In this document: piece after piece, positions 3,543 through 9,808 of the stretch
Position numbering within the stretch: the first letter of the stretch is position 1
Layout of the letters: every line of letters starts with the position of its first letter
NCBI GenBank assembly: GCA_947628495.1
Contig: CANRAC010000033.1
Span: 1-9,808, forward strand
Direction: 5' to 3'
From: an uncultured Bacilli bacterium
Lineage (GTDB): Bacteria; Bacillota_I; Bacilli_A; RF39; UBA660
DNA length: 9,808 nt
Translations under genes and position numbers: made by a program
The notes under the pieces: model-generated
The model's database searches: none
The model's input: the letters and a program-made list of their open reading frames with translations, nothing else
Told to the model about the DNA's origin: nothing

Positions 3543-5054
3543 ATGGCGAGAAATTCAATGAAAAACGTTATTAATGAAAATAATGCTTTAGATATTTTAT
3601 TTACTAAAATGTTAGTAAATTTTAAACTCTACAATGATAATCCTCGAGATATAGAATTAATAACTAAAGCGTACACTTTAGCCAAAGAATTACATAAAAA
3701 TGTCCGTCGTCGCAGTGGCGAAGCTTATATGTTTCATCCTTTAACGGTTGCTATAATGGCTGTTAAATATCGCTTAGATGCCGTAACTGTTTGTACGGCT
3801 TTATTGCACGATATTTTAGAAGATACTAATTATTCTTACGAACAAATGACTCAAAATTTTGGGGAAGATATTGCTTCTAATGTTGATTGTGTTAGTAAAA
3901 TGAATAAAGAAGATTATAATAGTGCAAATATCGATGTGCATGTTGGAACTATATGTAAATTATTTCGCCATCTTAACTTTGATGAAATAAGGGGTACTAT
4001 AGTTAAACTATTAGACCGCGATCATAATATGCAAACAATGGATTCTATGCCTCATAAAAAGCAAATAATTAAATCAAAAGAAACAGTTGAAGTGTATGCC
4101 CCTTTAGCCCAAGGTATTGGAGCCAATTACTTAAAAAAAGAACTGCATGATTTAGCTTTAAAATATTTAGAACCTCAAGAAAGTTTGGAAATAGAGCAAA
4201 ATTTACAAAGATTAAATGAACAATATAATTTAGAAACCAAAGCGATTATTCAAAATATATATGATAACTTAAAAGAACATAATATTATCTCTTATGATAC
4301 AGAGCTAGCTCATGCAATTAAATTGAGAGTTAAAAATGATTATAGCGTTTATATATCTTTAACTAAAGGACGCGATTATGATTCTATTCACGATTTATAT
4401 GCTTTGCAAATAACTGTCCCTGATATTGAATCTTGTTTTCAAGTTTTAAATATTATTCATCAAAATTATCCTTATTTTGATGATAAGTTTAAAGATTATA
4501 TTCATAATCCGAAAACTACTGGTTATCAAGCCGTCCATACGACATTTGTAAGTAAGAGTGGTCGTACATACCAAGCCCAAATAAGAACTAAAGAAATGGG
4601 CTTACGTAATTCTTTTGGCATAATGTATGATTTGGCTAATAGTGGCTATGCCAAATTAGGAGATATAAAACAACATTATCCTTTTTTCCAATCGCTTGCT
4701 GAGATTAGTGCTACTTATCCTGAAGATGACTACAATTTTTATGAAAAGATTAGATATGACTTACTAGGAGATAAGATTTATGTGCGTTCGGCTACGGGCA
4801 AGACTTATAGTTTGCCAGTTGGGTCTACAATTTTAGATTATGCTTACTGTTTTTGTCCGCAAAGAGCAGCCCAAATTGAACAAGGCAAAGTCAATGGTAA
4901 TTTTGTTAATATAGCCACAGTTTTAAAAAATCAAGATTTAGTTGATTTTACTTCTAAAGAGAGCATTGGGGATTTGAATACTCATCTAAAACTAGTGAAA
5001 ACAACAAAAGCGAAGATGTTAATTTTAGAAAGAATGAATAAAAATGGTAAATAA
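3543..5054 (+). CDS. rel: Short RelA/SpoT homologue (HD hydrolase, altered synthetase, TGS)
   Basis: RSH enzymes make and degrade the alarmones (p)ppGpp. From ATG 3543 (ribosome site AGAGGTGAGA at 3531-3540) the protein has 503 residues, well below the roughly 700-750 of long Rel enzymes; it stops after the TGS domain and lacks the zinc-finger/helical and ACT parts. The HD hydrolase looks intact: FHPLTVA with His65, LLHDILEDT with His89-Asp90 and Glu93-Asp94, and LLDRDHNM with Asp158. The synthetase keeps RVKNDYSVY (262-270), IHDLYAL with Asp284, and KDYIHNPKTTGYQAVHT (317-333). The usual E-[VI]-QIRT, whose Glu binds magnesium, reads QAQIRT (344-349) here. The simplest inference is a protein with strong hydrolase and weak or no synthetase activity. 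TGS spans about 410-485. It is preceded by an attenuator-like leader and overlaps the next gene by 11 bases. Confidence 0.88.
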   Translation: MARNSMKNVINENNALDILFTKMLVNFKLYNDNPRDIELITKAYTLAKELHKNVRRRSGEAYMFHPLTVAIMAVKYRLDAVTVCTALLHDILEDTNYSYEQMTQNFGEDIASNVDCVSKMNKEDYNSANIDVHVGTICKLFRHLNFDEIRGTIVKLLDRDHNMQTMDSMPHKKQIIKSKETVEVYAPLAQGIGANYLKKELHDLALKYLEPQESLEIEQNLQRLNEQYNLETKAIIQNIYDNLKEHNIISYDTELAHAIKLRVKNDYSVYISLTKGRDYDSIHDLYALQITVPDIESCFQVLNIIHQNYPYFDDKFKDYIHNPKTTGYQAVHTTFVSKSGRTYQAQIRTKEMGLRNSFGIMYDLANSGYAKLGDIKQHYPFFQSLAEISATYPEDDYNFYEKIRYDLLGDKIYVRSATGKTYSLPVGSTILDYAYCFCPQRAAQIEQGKVNGNFVNIATVLKNQDLVDFTSKESIGDLNTHLKLVKTTKAKMLILERMNKNGK

Positions 5055-6261
5055 TAAGGAAAAAGTTGCTTTAGTATTATCCGGAGGTGGAGCTTTAGGA
5101 GCCTATGAAGTTGGAGTTTGGAAAGCTTTAATTAAATTGCATTATAAATTTAATATAGCCACTGGTACTTCGGTAGGGGCTTTAAATGCTTTAATGGTTG
5201 TTCAAAAAGATTTTAAAAAAGCTTATAAACTTTGGTCAAATATTTCCTTTGCCGATATTTATGATGAGAATTTTGACAATAAGATCTCCAAAAAAGAACT
5301 TTATCATAAATACGCTAAAGAAATAGTGGCTAACGGCGGCATGGACCCTAAAGCTTTGGAAAAGTTAGTCCAAAGAGCCTATGATGCACAGAAGTTTTAT
5401 AACTCGGATATTGATTATGGCCTAGTTACTTTTAATCTGTCTTCTTTTAAACCAGAAGTAAAAACCAAAAAAGAAATAAAACCGGATCAGATTGTCAATT
5501 ATGCGATTGCTTCAGCTAGTTGTTTTCCCGCTTTTAAAGTGAAAAACATTGATGGAAATAAATATATCGATGGCGGCTACTATGATAATATGCCAATCAA
5601 TTTAGCCATTGATATGGGAGCAACCCATATCATAGCCATAGATTTAAAAGCTATAGGTATTAAAAGAAAAACTAAGGAGTTTGCGGGAGATATTGTGATT
5701 ATCACTCCTAATAACAAACTTTTAAATATGTTAGATTTTGATACAGTCAAAATGCGTCAGGCCATAAAATTTGGTTATAATGATACTTTAAAAAAATTTC
5801 ATAAATTAGATGGGACGAAATTTACTTTTAAAAAAGACCATTTACAAAAAAATTATCTTAATTATCAAAAAAGATATACGAATTATCTCAACAAATTAGC
5901 TCTAGCCAAAGAGTATAAACAAATAGATTTAATTATTTTTAAAGCTGAAGAAATCAATAATAACTTTGCTTATTTTCAAGAAATAGTCGAATCTTGTGGA
6001 GAAGTATTTAATTTACCAGAAGAAATCATATATGATATAAGAAAATATAATAAGAAATTAAAAAAAGAACTTTTAAAAGTTGAAAGTTTAAATATTAAAG
6101 AAATTGTTAAGAATATAAAGGGAATATTTGATAAAAGAGTAATTATTAAAACTATATATGAACAATTAGAAAATCCTAAATATTTAAAACAATTACAAAT
6201 AGTTTCGGATATATTACCGAAAGAATTTTTACAAGCAATATATTTAAAAATATGGGGTTAA
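5044..6261 (+). CDS. Patatin-like phospholipase
   Basis: The 405-residue protein has the complete patatin signature. This comprises the oxyanion-hole glycine loop SGGGALGAYEVG (13-24), the nucleophile motif GTSVG with Ser43 (41-45), and DGGYYDN with Asp176 (176-182), giving a Ser-Asp dyad. Such enzymes hydrolyse acyl esters of membrane lipids. There is no signal peptide, so it should act at the inner face of the membrane. The catalytic domain ends near residue 240; the remaining 165 or so residues are Lys-rich, probably helical and not recognised. The ATG lies inside the end of the rel gene (11-base overlap) without a good ribosome site, which suggests translational coupling to rel. The pair is therefore probably one operon, linking lipid turnover to alarmone control only by context. 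Confidence 0.9.
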   Translation: MVNNKEKVALVLSGGGALGAYEVGVWKALIKLHYKFNIATGTSVGALNALMVVQKDFKKAYKLWSNISFADIYDENFDNKISKKELYHKYAKEIVANGGMDPKALEKLVQRAYDAQKFYNSDIDYGLVTFNLSSFKPEVKTKKEIKPDQIVNYAIASASCFPAFKVKNIDGNKYIDGGYYDNMPINLAIDMGATHIIAIDLKAIGIKRKTKEFAGDIVIITPNNKLLNMLDFDTVKMRQAIKFGYNDTLKKFHKLDGTKFTFKKDHLQKNYLNYQKRYTNYLNKLALAKEYKQIDLIIFKAEEINNNFAYFQEIVESCGEVFNLPEEIIYDIRKYNKKLKKELLKVESLNIKEIVKNIKGIFDKRVIIKTIYEQLENPKYLKQLQIVSDILPKEFLQAIYLKIWG

Positions 6262-6263
6262 TG

Positions 6264-6272
6264 TGATATACT
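6264..6272 (+). promoter_or_regulatory. Extended -10 promoter before the deacetylase gene
   Basis: TGA TATACT (6264-6272) is a good extended -10; the -35 region (6244-6249, TTAAAA) is weak. The predicted start is near 6279, three bases after which a GTG-begun reading would have no leader, so the ATG at 6298 is favoured. Confidence 0.45.
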
Positions 6273-6297
6273 AAAGGCAGTGTGGTGTGGTGGTAGT

Positions 6298-7704
6298 ATG
6301 AATAAAAAGAGATTAATTATATTAGCCATTATATTAGGAATTATTTTATTAATTTGTGCTTTAATATTAGTTTTTAAAAAGGAAATTAAATTAGAATTAA
6401 TTGGCAAAGCTAATATATCTATTAATATTAATGAAAAATATAAAGATGCAAAAGTTAAAGCTTGCTATGGCAATATTTTTAGTTGTAAAAAGATAGATTA
6501 CTCTACTTTTGGTAATGTTGATACAACCAAATTAGGCACTTATAAAATAAGATATAAAGTTACCCATAATAAAAAAAGTAAGACAGTGAGTAGAATAGTC
6601 AAAGTTGTGGATAACAAAAACCCAACCTTAACAATCAATACCAAAGACTTTACTATTTGTCCTAATGGGAAAACAAAAAATTATGATTATAAAGCTGAGG
6701 ATAATTTAGATGGTGATTTAACAGAAAAAGTTGAAGTTAAAGTCGAATATGATAAATTAGTTTTTACAGTCCAAGATAGTGCCAAAAATGTTACAAAGAA
6801 AACTTTTTCCTATAAAAAAGAAGATAATGAAGCCCCACAAATAGCTCTTAATGGTAATAAGACTAAGTATGTATTAGTAGGGGAAAGTTATAGTGATGAA
6901 GGTGTGAATGTTACCGATGATTGTGATGATTTAAGTGGTAAAGTTAAAACTAATAGTTCTGTTGATACAAGTAAACCAGGAACTTACTATGTAAATTATG
7001 AAGTAACTGATGAAGCCGGAAATAACGCCAAAGAAACAAGAACCGTTATTGTTTATAATAAAAATATTGATGTTACTCCTTCGGAAAAAACTATTTATTT
7101 AACATTTGATGATGGACCAGGTCCCTATACAGCGCAATTATTAGATATCTTAAAAAAATATAATGTTAAAGCAACTTTCTTTGTTACTAATCAATATCCC
7201 GCTTATGAAAGTTTAATAACTAGAGAAGCCGAAGAAGGGCATTCTGTGGCTATTCATACTTATACCCATAATTATTCGTATGTTTATTCTAGTGTAGAAA
7301 ATTATTTTGCAGACTTAAATAATATGCAAGAAAAAATAAAAAAACTAACGGGTAAAGAAACTCGATTAGTTCGATTCCCTGGGGGTAGCTCTAATACGAT
7401 AAGTAGAAGATATTCTCCAGGCATAATGACTACATTAGCTAATGAGCTAGAAGCACGAGGCTACAAATATTTTGATTGGAATGTAGTTAGTGGCGATGCT
7501 GGCGAGACGACTTCTACTAGTAAGGTTATAGCCAATGTCACTTCTAACTTGCGTAGTAGTTATACTAATGTCTTACAACATGATGTTAAAGCCTTCAGTG
7601 TAAATGCCGTGGAGTCTATAATTCAGTATGGGCTTACAAATGGCTACCATTTTGCGCCTTTAGATGTTACATCACCCGGAGCCCATCAAAAAATTAATAA
7701 TTAG
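6298..7704 (+). CDS. Membrane-anchored polysaccharide deacetylase with Ig-like repeats
   Basis: This is a 468-residue protein. Residues 5-26 form an uncleaved-looking N-terminal membrane helix after MNKKR. Three Ig-like domains follow (about 31-105, 108-175 and 179-253); the third is a classic DUF5011-type repeat ending GTYYVNYEVTDEAGNNA. The catalytic NodB (CE4) domain (about 263-455) has all motifs: TFDDGP (269-274), HTYTH (320-324, metal ligands with Asp272), RFPGG (359-363), DWN (393-395) and LQHDV (426-430). By family it removes acetyl groups from wall polysaccharide, most likely peptidoglycan GlcNAc, a change that protects against lysozyme. A GTG at 6280 would add six residues, but ATG 6298 lies after GGTGGT and fits the promoter better. 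The gene ends in TAG inside a terminator stem shared with the convergent gene. Confidence 0.9.
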   Translation: MNKKRLIILAIILGIILLICALILVFKKEIKLELIGKANISININEKYKDAKVKACYGNIFSCKKIDYSTFGNVDTTKLGTYKIRYKVTHNKKSKTVSRIVKVVDNKNPTLTINTKDFTICPNGKTKNYDYKAEDNLDGDLTEKVEVKVEYDKLVFTVQDSAKNVTKKTFSYKKEDNEAPQIALNGNKTKYVLVGESYSDEGVNVTDDCDDLSGKVKTNSSVDTSKPGTYYVNYEVTDEAGNNAKETRTVIVYNKNIDVTPSEKTIYLTFDDGPGPYTAQLLDILKKYNVKATFFVTNQYPAYESLITREAEEGHSVAIHTYTHNYSYVYSSVENYFADLNNMQEKIKKLTGKETRLVRFPGGSSNTISRRYSPGIMTTLANELEARGYKYFDWNVVSGDAGETTSTSKVIANVTSNLRSSYTNVLQHDVKAFSVNAVESIIQYGLTNGYHFAPLDVTSPGAHQKINN

Positions 7705-7724
7705 GCAACTAATTATTATTTTTT
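7696..7724. terminator. Bidirectional terminator containing both convergent stop codons
   Basis: AATAATTAG (7696-7704) pairs with CTAATTATT (7709-7717) around GCAA. On the plus strand it is followed by ATTTTTT, on the minus strand by AATTTTTT. The TAG of the deacetylase gene (7702-7704) and the TAG of the minus-strand gene (7711-7709) are the two loop-proximal ends of the stem. Confidence 0.85.
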
Positions 7725-8008
7725 AGGGCTTTTTTAACAGCAAAGTACCAACTAATTACATTATTTACGAGAAAATTGTATCTTTGACCATCTTTTAAAT
7801 CAAATCTCAAGACGTTTAAACCGCCAATACTTACTGATTTCACCGTACTTAAAAGAATTTCATTTACTTTTGTTTCCTCATCTACTTGTAAATAAATACG
7901 TAGATTAGATAAAATTAGAGTGCCATTAATGTTTTCTTGGTCACCAAAACAATGGCCTTTACTTTGCTTATAAATAGTTTCAATTGGTCTTTTTAATTCA
8001 TTATTCAT
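7709..8008 (-). CDS. Small protein with GRAM/PH-like pattern, function unknown
   Basis: About 99 residues are read from ATG at 8008; a GTG three codons upstream (8017) is in frame. The sequence shows alternating beta-strand-like stretches, notably GTLILSNLRIYLQ and the segment from NEILLSTVKSVSIGG to LRFDLKDGQRYNF, then a single C-terminal helix ending KKALKNNN. This resembles GRAM/PH-like domains, which bind lipids or peptides, but the match is by eye and no catalytic residues are evident. There is no Shine-Dalgarno before either start. The promoter at 8052-8024 predicts a transcript beginning at about 8017, so the mRNA would be leaderless at GTG or have a nine-base leader to ATG. It shares its terminator with the deacetylase gene. 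Confidence 0.6.
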   Translation of the reverse strand: MNNELKRPIETIYKQSKGHCFGDQENINGTLILSNLRIYLQVDEETKVNEILLSTVKSVSIGGLNVLRFDLKDGQRYNFLVNNVISWYFAVKKALKNNN

Positions 8009-8023
8009 AATTATCACATAATT

Positions 8024-8052
8024 ATTATATCCAGATTTAATTTAAAGACCAA
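8024..8052 (-). promoter_or_regulatory. Promoter of the small GRAM-like gene
   Basis: Minus strand TTGGTC (8052-8047), a 17-base spacer and a perfect TATAAT (8029-8024); predicted start at 8017. A second candidate, TTGACA (8101-8096) with TAATGT (8078-8073), would give a longer leader of about 60 bases. Confidence 0.5.
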
Positions 8053-8123
8053 TAATTACTATGAAACTTTACACATTAATTGATAATTTACTTATTGTCA
8101 ATAATACACCATATTAGCTAAAA

Positions 8124-9123
8124 CTAGCGAACATTTATAATCTTTTTTCTGATAATTCCATATATAGTAGAACTACAAAAGGCAATAATTACTAAAATTG
8201 GAAAATAGAATAATAATGTCGGTTGATTGATATTACCCATAAATTTAAAGAAATAATAATATAATATATAATCAATTAAACTAGAAGCTAGATATATATC
8301 TAAGCTATATTTAGAGAAAAAAGTTATAACTTTTTGAGCTAGTCTATTTTTTAGGTTTACGTCATAGAATATGAGAAATATTAAAAGAGCTTCTGTTACA
8401 ATAAATAATGTATCATAATTTATATTAACTATTTTAGCACTTAGTAATAGTAACAATAAATTAAATATTAAAAGTGTAATTAAATTCTTTTTATTAAAAA
8501 CTGGTTTAAAATAGGCAATACATTTTCCTAAGAAATAATAGGCTAGAATATATAGACAAGCCCAACTAGAAGGTATATGAATTAAATTTTCCTAGAAAAC
8601 ATTAGCAAAGATTGGTAATATACTTATACAGAATATAATCAATGTTATTATTTTTTTGGATTTAGTATCAAAGCTTTCAAAGCCTCTATTTAAAAGAGGT
8701 GTTAATAAATAAAGACCAATATAAGTTTCGATATACCAAGAATAATCACAAGCTTTAAAAGATGTTAAAGAAAAAATAAAATCTTTTATACTTACATTAA
8801 AAATAGTATGATTCATATAATTTTTGACTACAAATTCTATAGTACTATAAAATAGCCAGATAATTATAATATTTAGTAATCCTTTAAAAAATTTCTTATC
8901 GTAATTTTGCTTATTATTTAAAAAGCCAGTTAAAAGAAAAAATAGAGGCACACAACACATACAAAAATTTCGCAGAATAAATTGAATGCGCATGCTCATA
9001 CCGACAACGTCCGTTTCATAGTAATGCGTATTTTTAAAAAAGTGGACTGATACTACAAGTAAGACAGCTAAAGCTCTAATTATATTCTAAACCAATTATT
9101 CTTTTATTATCCTTTTTTGTCAT
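8124..9123 (-). pseudogene. Acyltransferase-3 family membrane protein, broken by frameshift and nonsense
   Basis: Acyltransferase_3 proteins are multi-pass membrane enzymes that O-acylate cell-surface sugars. Translation starts well: ATG at 9123-9121 follows AGGGGG (9136-9131) and reads MTKKDNKRIIGLEY, then meets TAG at once. Shifting by one base after GLEY gives IRALAVLLVVSVHFF, which continues open through VPLFFLLTGFL and WYIETYIGLYLLTPLLN. These are family features, so one extra A near 9082-9084 is the likely lesion. A second lesion is TAG at 8594-8592, after NVF; the same frame then continues ENLIHIPSSW through several hydrophobic segments to TAG at 8126-8124. The total of 1000 bases equals 333 codons plus one base, fitting a single insertion in a gene of about 332 codons. 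Parts might be expressed as fragments, but a full enzyme is unlikely. Confidence 0.85.
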
Positions 9124-9151
9124 AAATTGCCCCCTGTTATGATCTAACTAA

Positions 9152-9181
9152 ATTATAGCATAAACGGGTGTCTAAATGCAA
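9152..9181 (-). promoter_or_regulatory. Promoter of the broken acyltransferase gene
   Basis: Minus strand TTGCAT (9181-9176), an 18-base spacer and a perfect TATAAT (9157-9152) preceded by TGC. It still looks functional although the gene is not. Confidence 0.55.
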
Positions 9182-9264
9182 AAAATATGATAGAATATCC
9201 TATATAAAAAAGTTTGTTAGTACTAAGTAAATAAATAAAGATGCTTTTATTAAAATAGTTTAAA

Positions 9265-9273
9265 TGATATAAT
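9265..9273 (+). promoter_or_regulatory. Extended -10 promoter of the HAAS-type gene
   Basis: TGA TATAAT (9265-9273) is a perfect extended -10; no clear -35 box is seen. The predicted start is near 9280, just before the AGGTGA ribosome site (9285-9290). Confidence 0.55.
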
Positions 9274-9293
9274 TAGGAAGAAACAGGTGAATT

Positions 9294-9808
9294 ATGAAAA
9301 AAGAAGAATTTTTAAAGCGTTTAGAAGAAGCTTTAAACAAATTAACAGAAGAAGATCGTAAAAAAGTTTTAAGAAAGTATAAAGCTACTTTTACGAGAAA
9401 AAGAAAAGCTGGTAAAAGTGATGAAGAAATTATTTTAGAATTTGGCAACTTTAATGATTTAGTAAGTGAAATATTAAAAGAACATAATATTGACTCTCCT
9501 GCGCAGGAATCAGCTGGTATCATAACTGATTTCTTTAAAGAGTTTTTAAATGTTGTCGAAGACATAGTAAAATTTATAACGGAAAAAAGTCCTAAAGAAA
9601 TCGCCGTTTTAATTCTTAAAATAGTATTAACTTTAATTTTAATTTCGTTCTTAAAGTTACCAATCTTATTTATAAGAGATTTAGGGACAGGCATTTTAGA
9701 TATCTTATTTATGCCACTTAGTACCGTTTTAATCTTCTGTTGGCGTTTTATCTTAGAACTAATCTATATTATTATAGCCATTACTTTATTTATTAAAATA
9801 TTTAATAC
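9294..9808 (+). CDS. HAAS/DUF1700-type membrane protein (3' end outside window)
   Basis: ATG at 9294 follows AGGTGA (9285-9290) and opens a frame that runs past the right edge (171 complete codons). The first 60 residues are charged and helical: MKKEEFLKRLEEALNKL, then a stretch ending GKSDEEIILEFGNFNDL (41-57). This is the pattern of the HAAS domain found at the start of DUF1700 proteins. A linker (about 65-100) leads to at least two hydrophobic segments (about 103-126 and 137-171), so the rest is an integral membrane domain. In other Firmicutes such genes often sit beside a PadR-family regulator and are thought to signal at the membrane; no PadR gene is visible here, but it could lie beyond the edge. 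Confidence 0.75.
   Translation, partial: MKKEEFLKRLEEALNKLTEEDRKKVLRKYKATFTRKRKAGKSDEEIILEFGNFNDLVSEILKEHNIDSPAQESAGIITDFFKEFLNVVEDIVKFITEKSPKEIAVLILKIVLTLILISFLKLPILFIRDLGTGILDILFMPLSTVLIFCWRFILELIYIIIAITLFIKIFN

Noticed and set aside
6280..6297. GTG at 6280 as the start of the deacetylase
   Set aside because: It would sit at the predicted transcription start without a usable ribosome site; ATG 6298 directly precedes the basic residues and membrane helix.
8592..8594. Read-through or recoding of TAG in the acyltransferase gene
   Set aside because: TAG ends at least three other frames here (7702-7704, 7711-7709 and 8126-8124), and the same gene also carries a frameshift, so decay is simpler.
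9260..9694. Minus-strand open frame of 144 codons
   Set aside because: It is the reverse of the HAAS/DUF1700 gene, which has a promoter, a ribosome site and a recognisable N-terminal domain and runs off the window edge.
1..9808. CRISPR arrays, tRNA or rRNA genes, insertion sequences, phage genes
   Set aside because: No regularly spaced repeats, cloverleaf-like sequence, transposase motifs or phage proteins were seen on either strand.

Overview
This is an AT-rich, low-GC Gram-positive (Firmicutes/Bacillota or Mollicutes-related, probably host-associated) chromosomal window. Shine-Dalgarno sites are AGGAGG/AGGTGA-like, promoters are sigma-A-like and often have an extended -10 (TGn), and tryptophan is read from TGG. 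Every visible stop is TAA or TAG.

Layout. 1-84 is the tail of a gene entering from the left. 197-1459 is a monocistronic DUF4143-type ATPase with its own strong ribosome site and terminator. 1460-2428 looks like a long gene-poor gap but holds the most interesting material: two direct copies of a compact RNA locus. Copy 1 has a 25-codon hydrophobic peptide gene on the + strand with a start site folded into a hairpin. Facing it on the - strand is an 86-nt RNA with its own promoter and intrinsic terminator. This is the architecture of a type I toxin-antitoxin module. Copy 2 keeps the - strand RNA and promoter but has lost the start and Shine-Dalgarno of the peptide.

2429-3403 encodes a membrane-anchored VanY/DdcY-type D,D-carboxypeptidase. 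3405-3528 is a strong promoter followed by a 12-codon leader peptide and an intrinsic terminator, an attenuator-like leader. It precedes a short RelA/SpoT homologue (3543-5054) whose hydrolase residues look intact but whose synthetase lacks the usual catalytic Glu. A patatin-like lipase (5044-6261) overlaps that gene and is probably translationally coupled to it. 6298-7704 is a membrane-anchored polysaccharide deacetylase with three Ig-like repeats.

That gene converges on a small minus-strand protein with a GRAM-like look (7709-8008) through a shared bidirectional terminator containing both stop codons. 8124-9123 (minus) is an acyltransferase-3 family membrane gene broken by a one-base insertion and an in-frame TAG. 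9294 to the right edge is the start of a HAAS/DUF1700-type membrane protein.

Taken together, the region joins cell-envelope modification (peptidoglycan trimming and deacetylation, a decayed acyltransferase) with alarmone metabolism. A duplicated antisense-RNA locus sits just upstream of the carboxypeptidase. All family assignments come from motifs read by eye; no database search was run.
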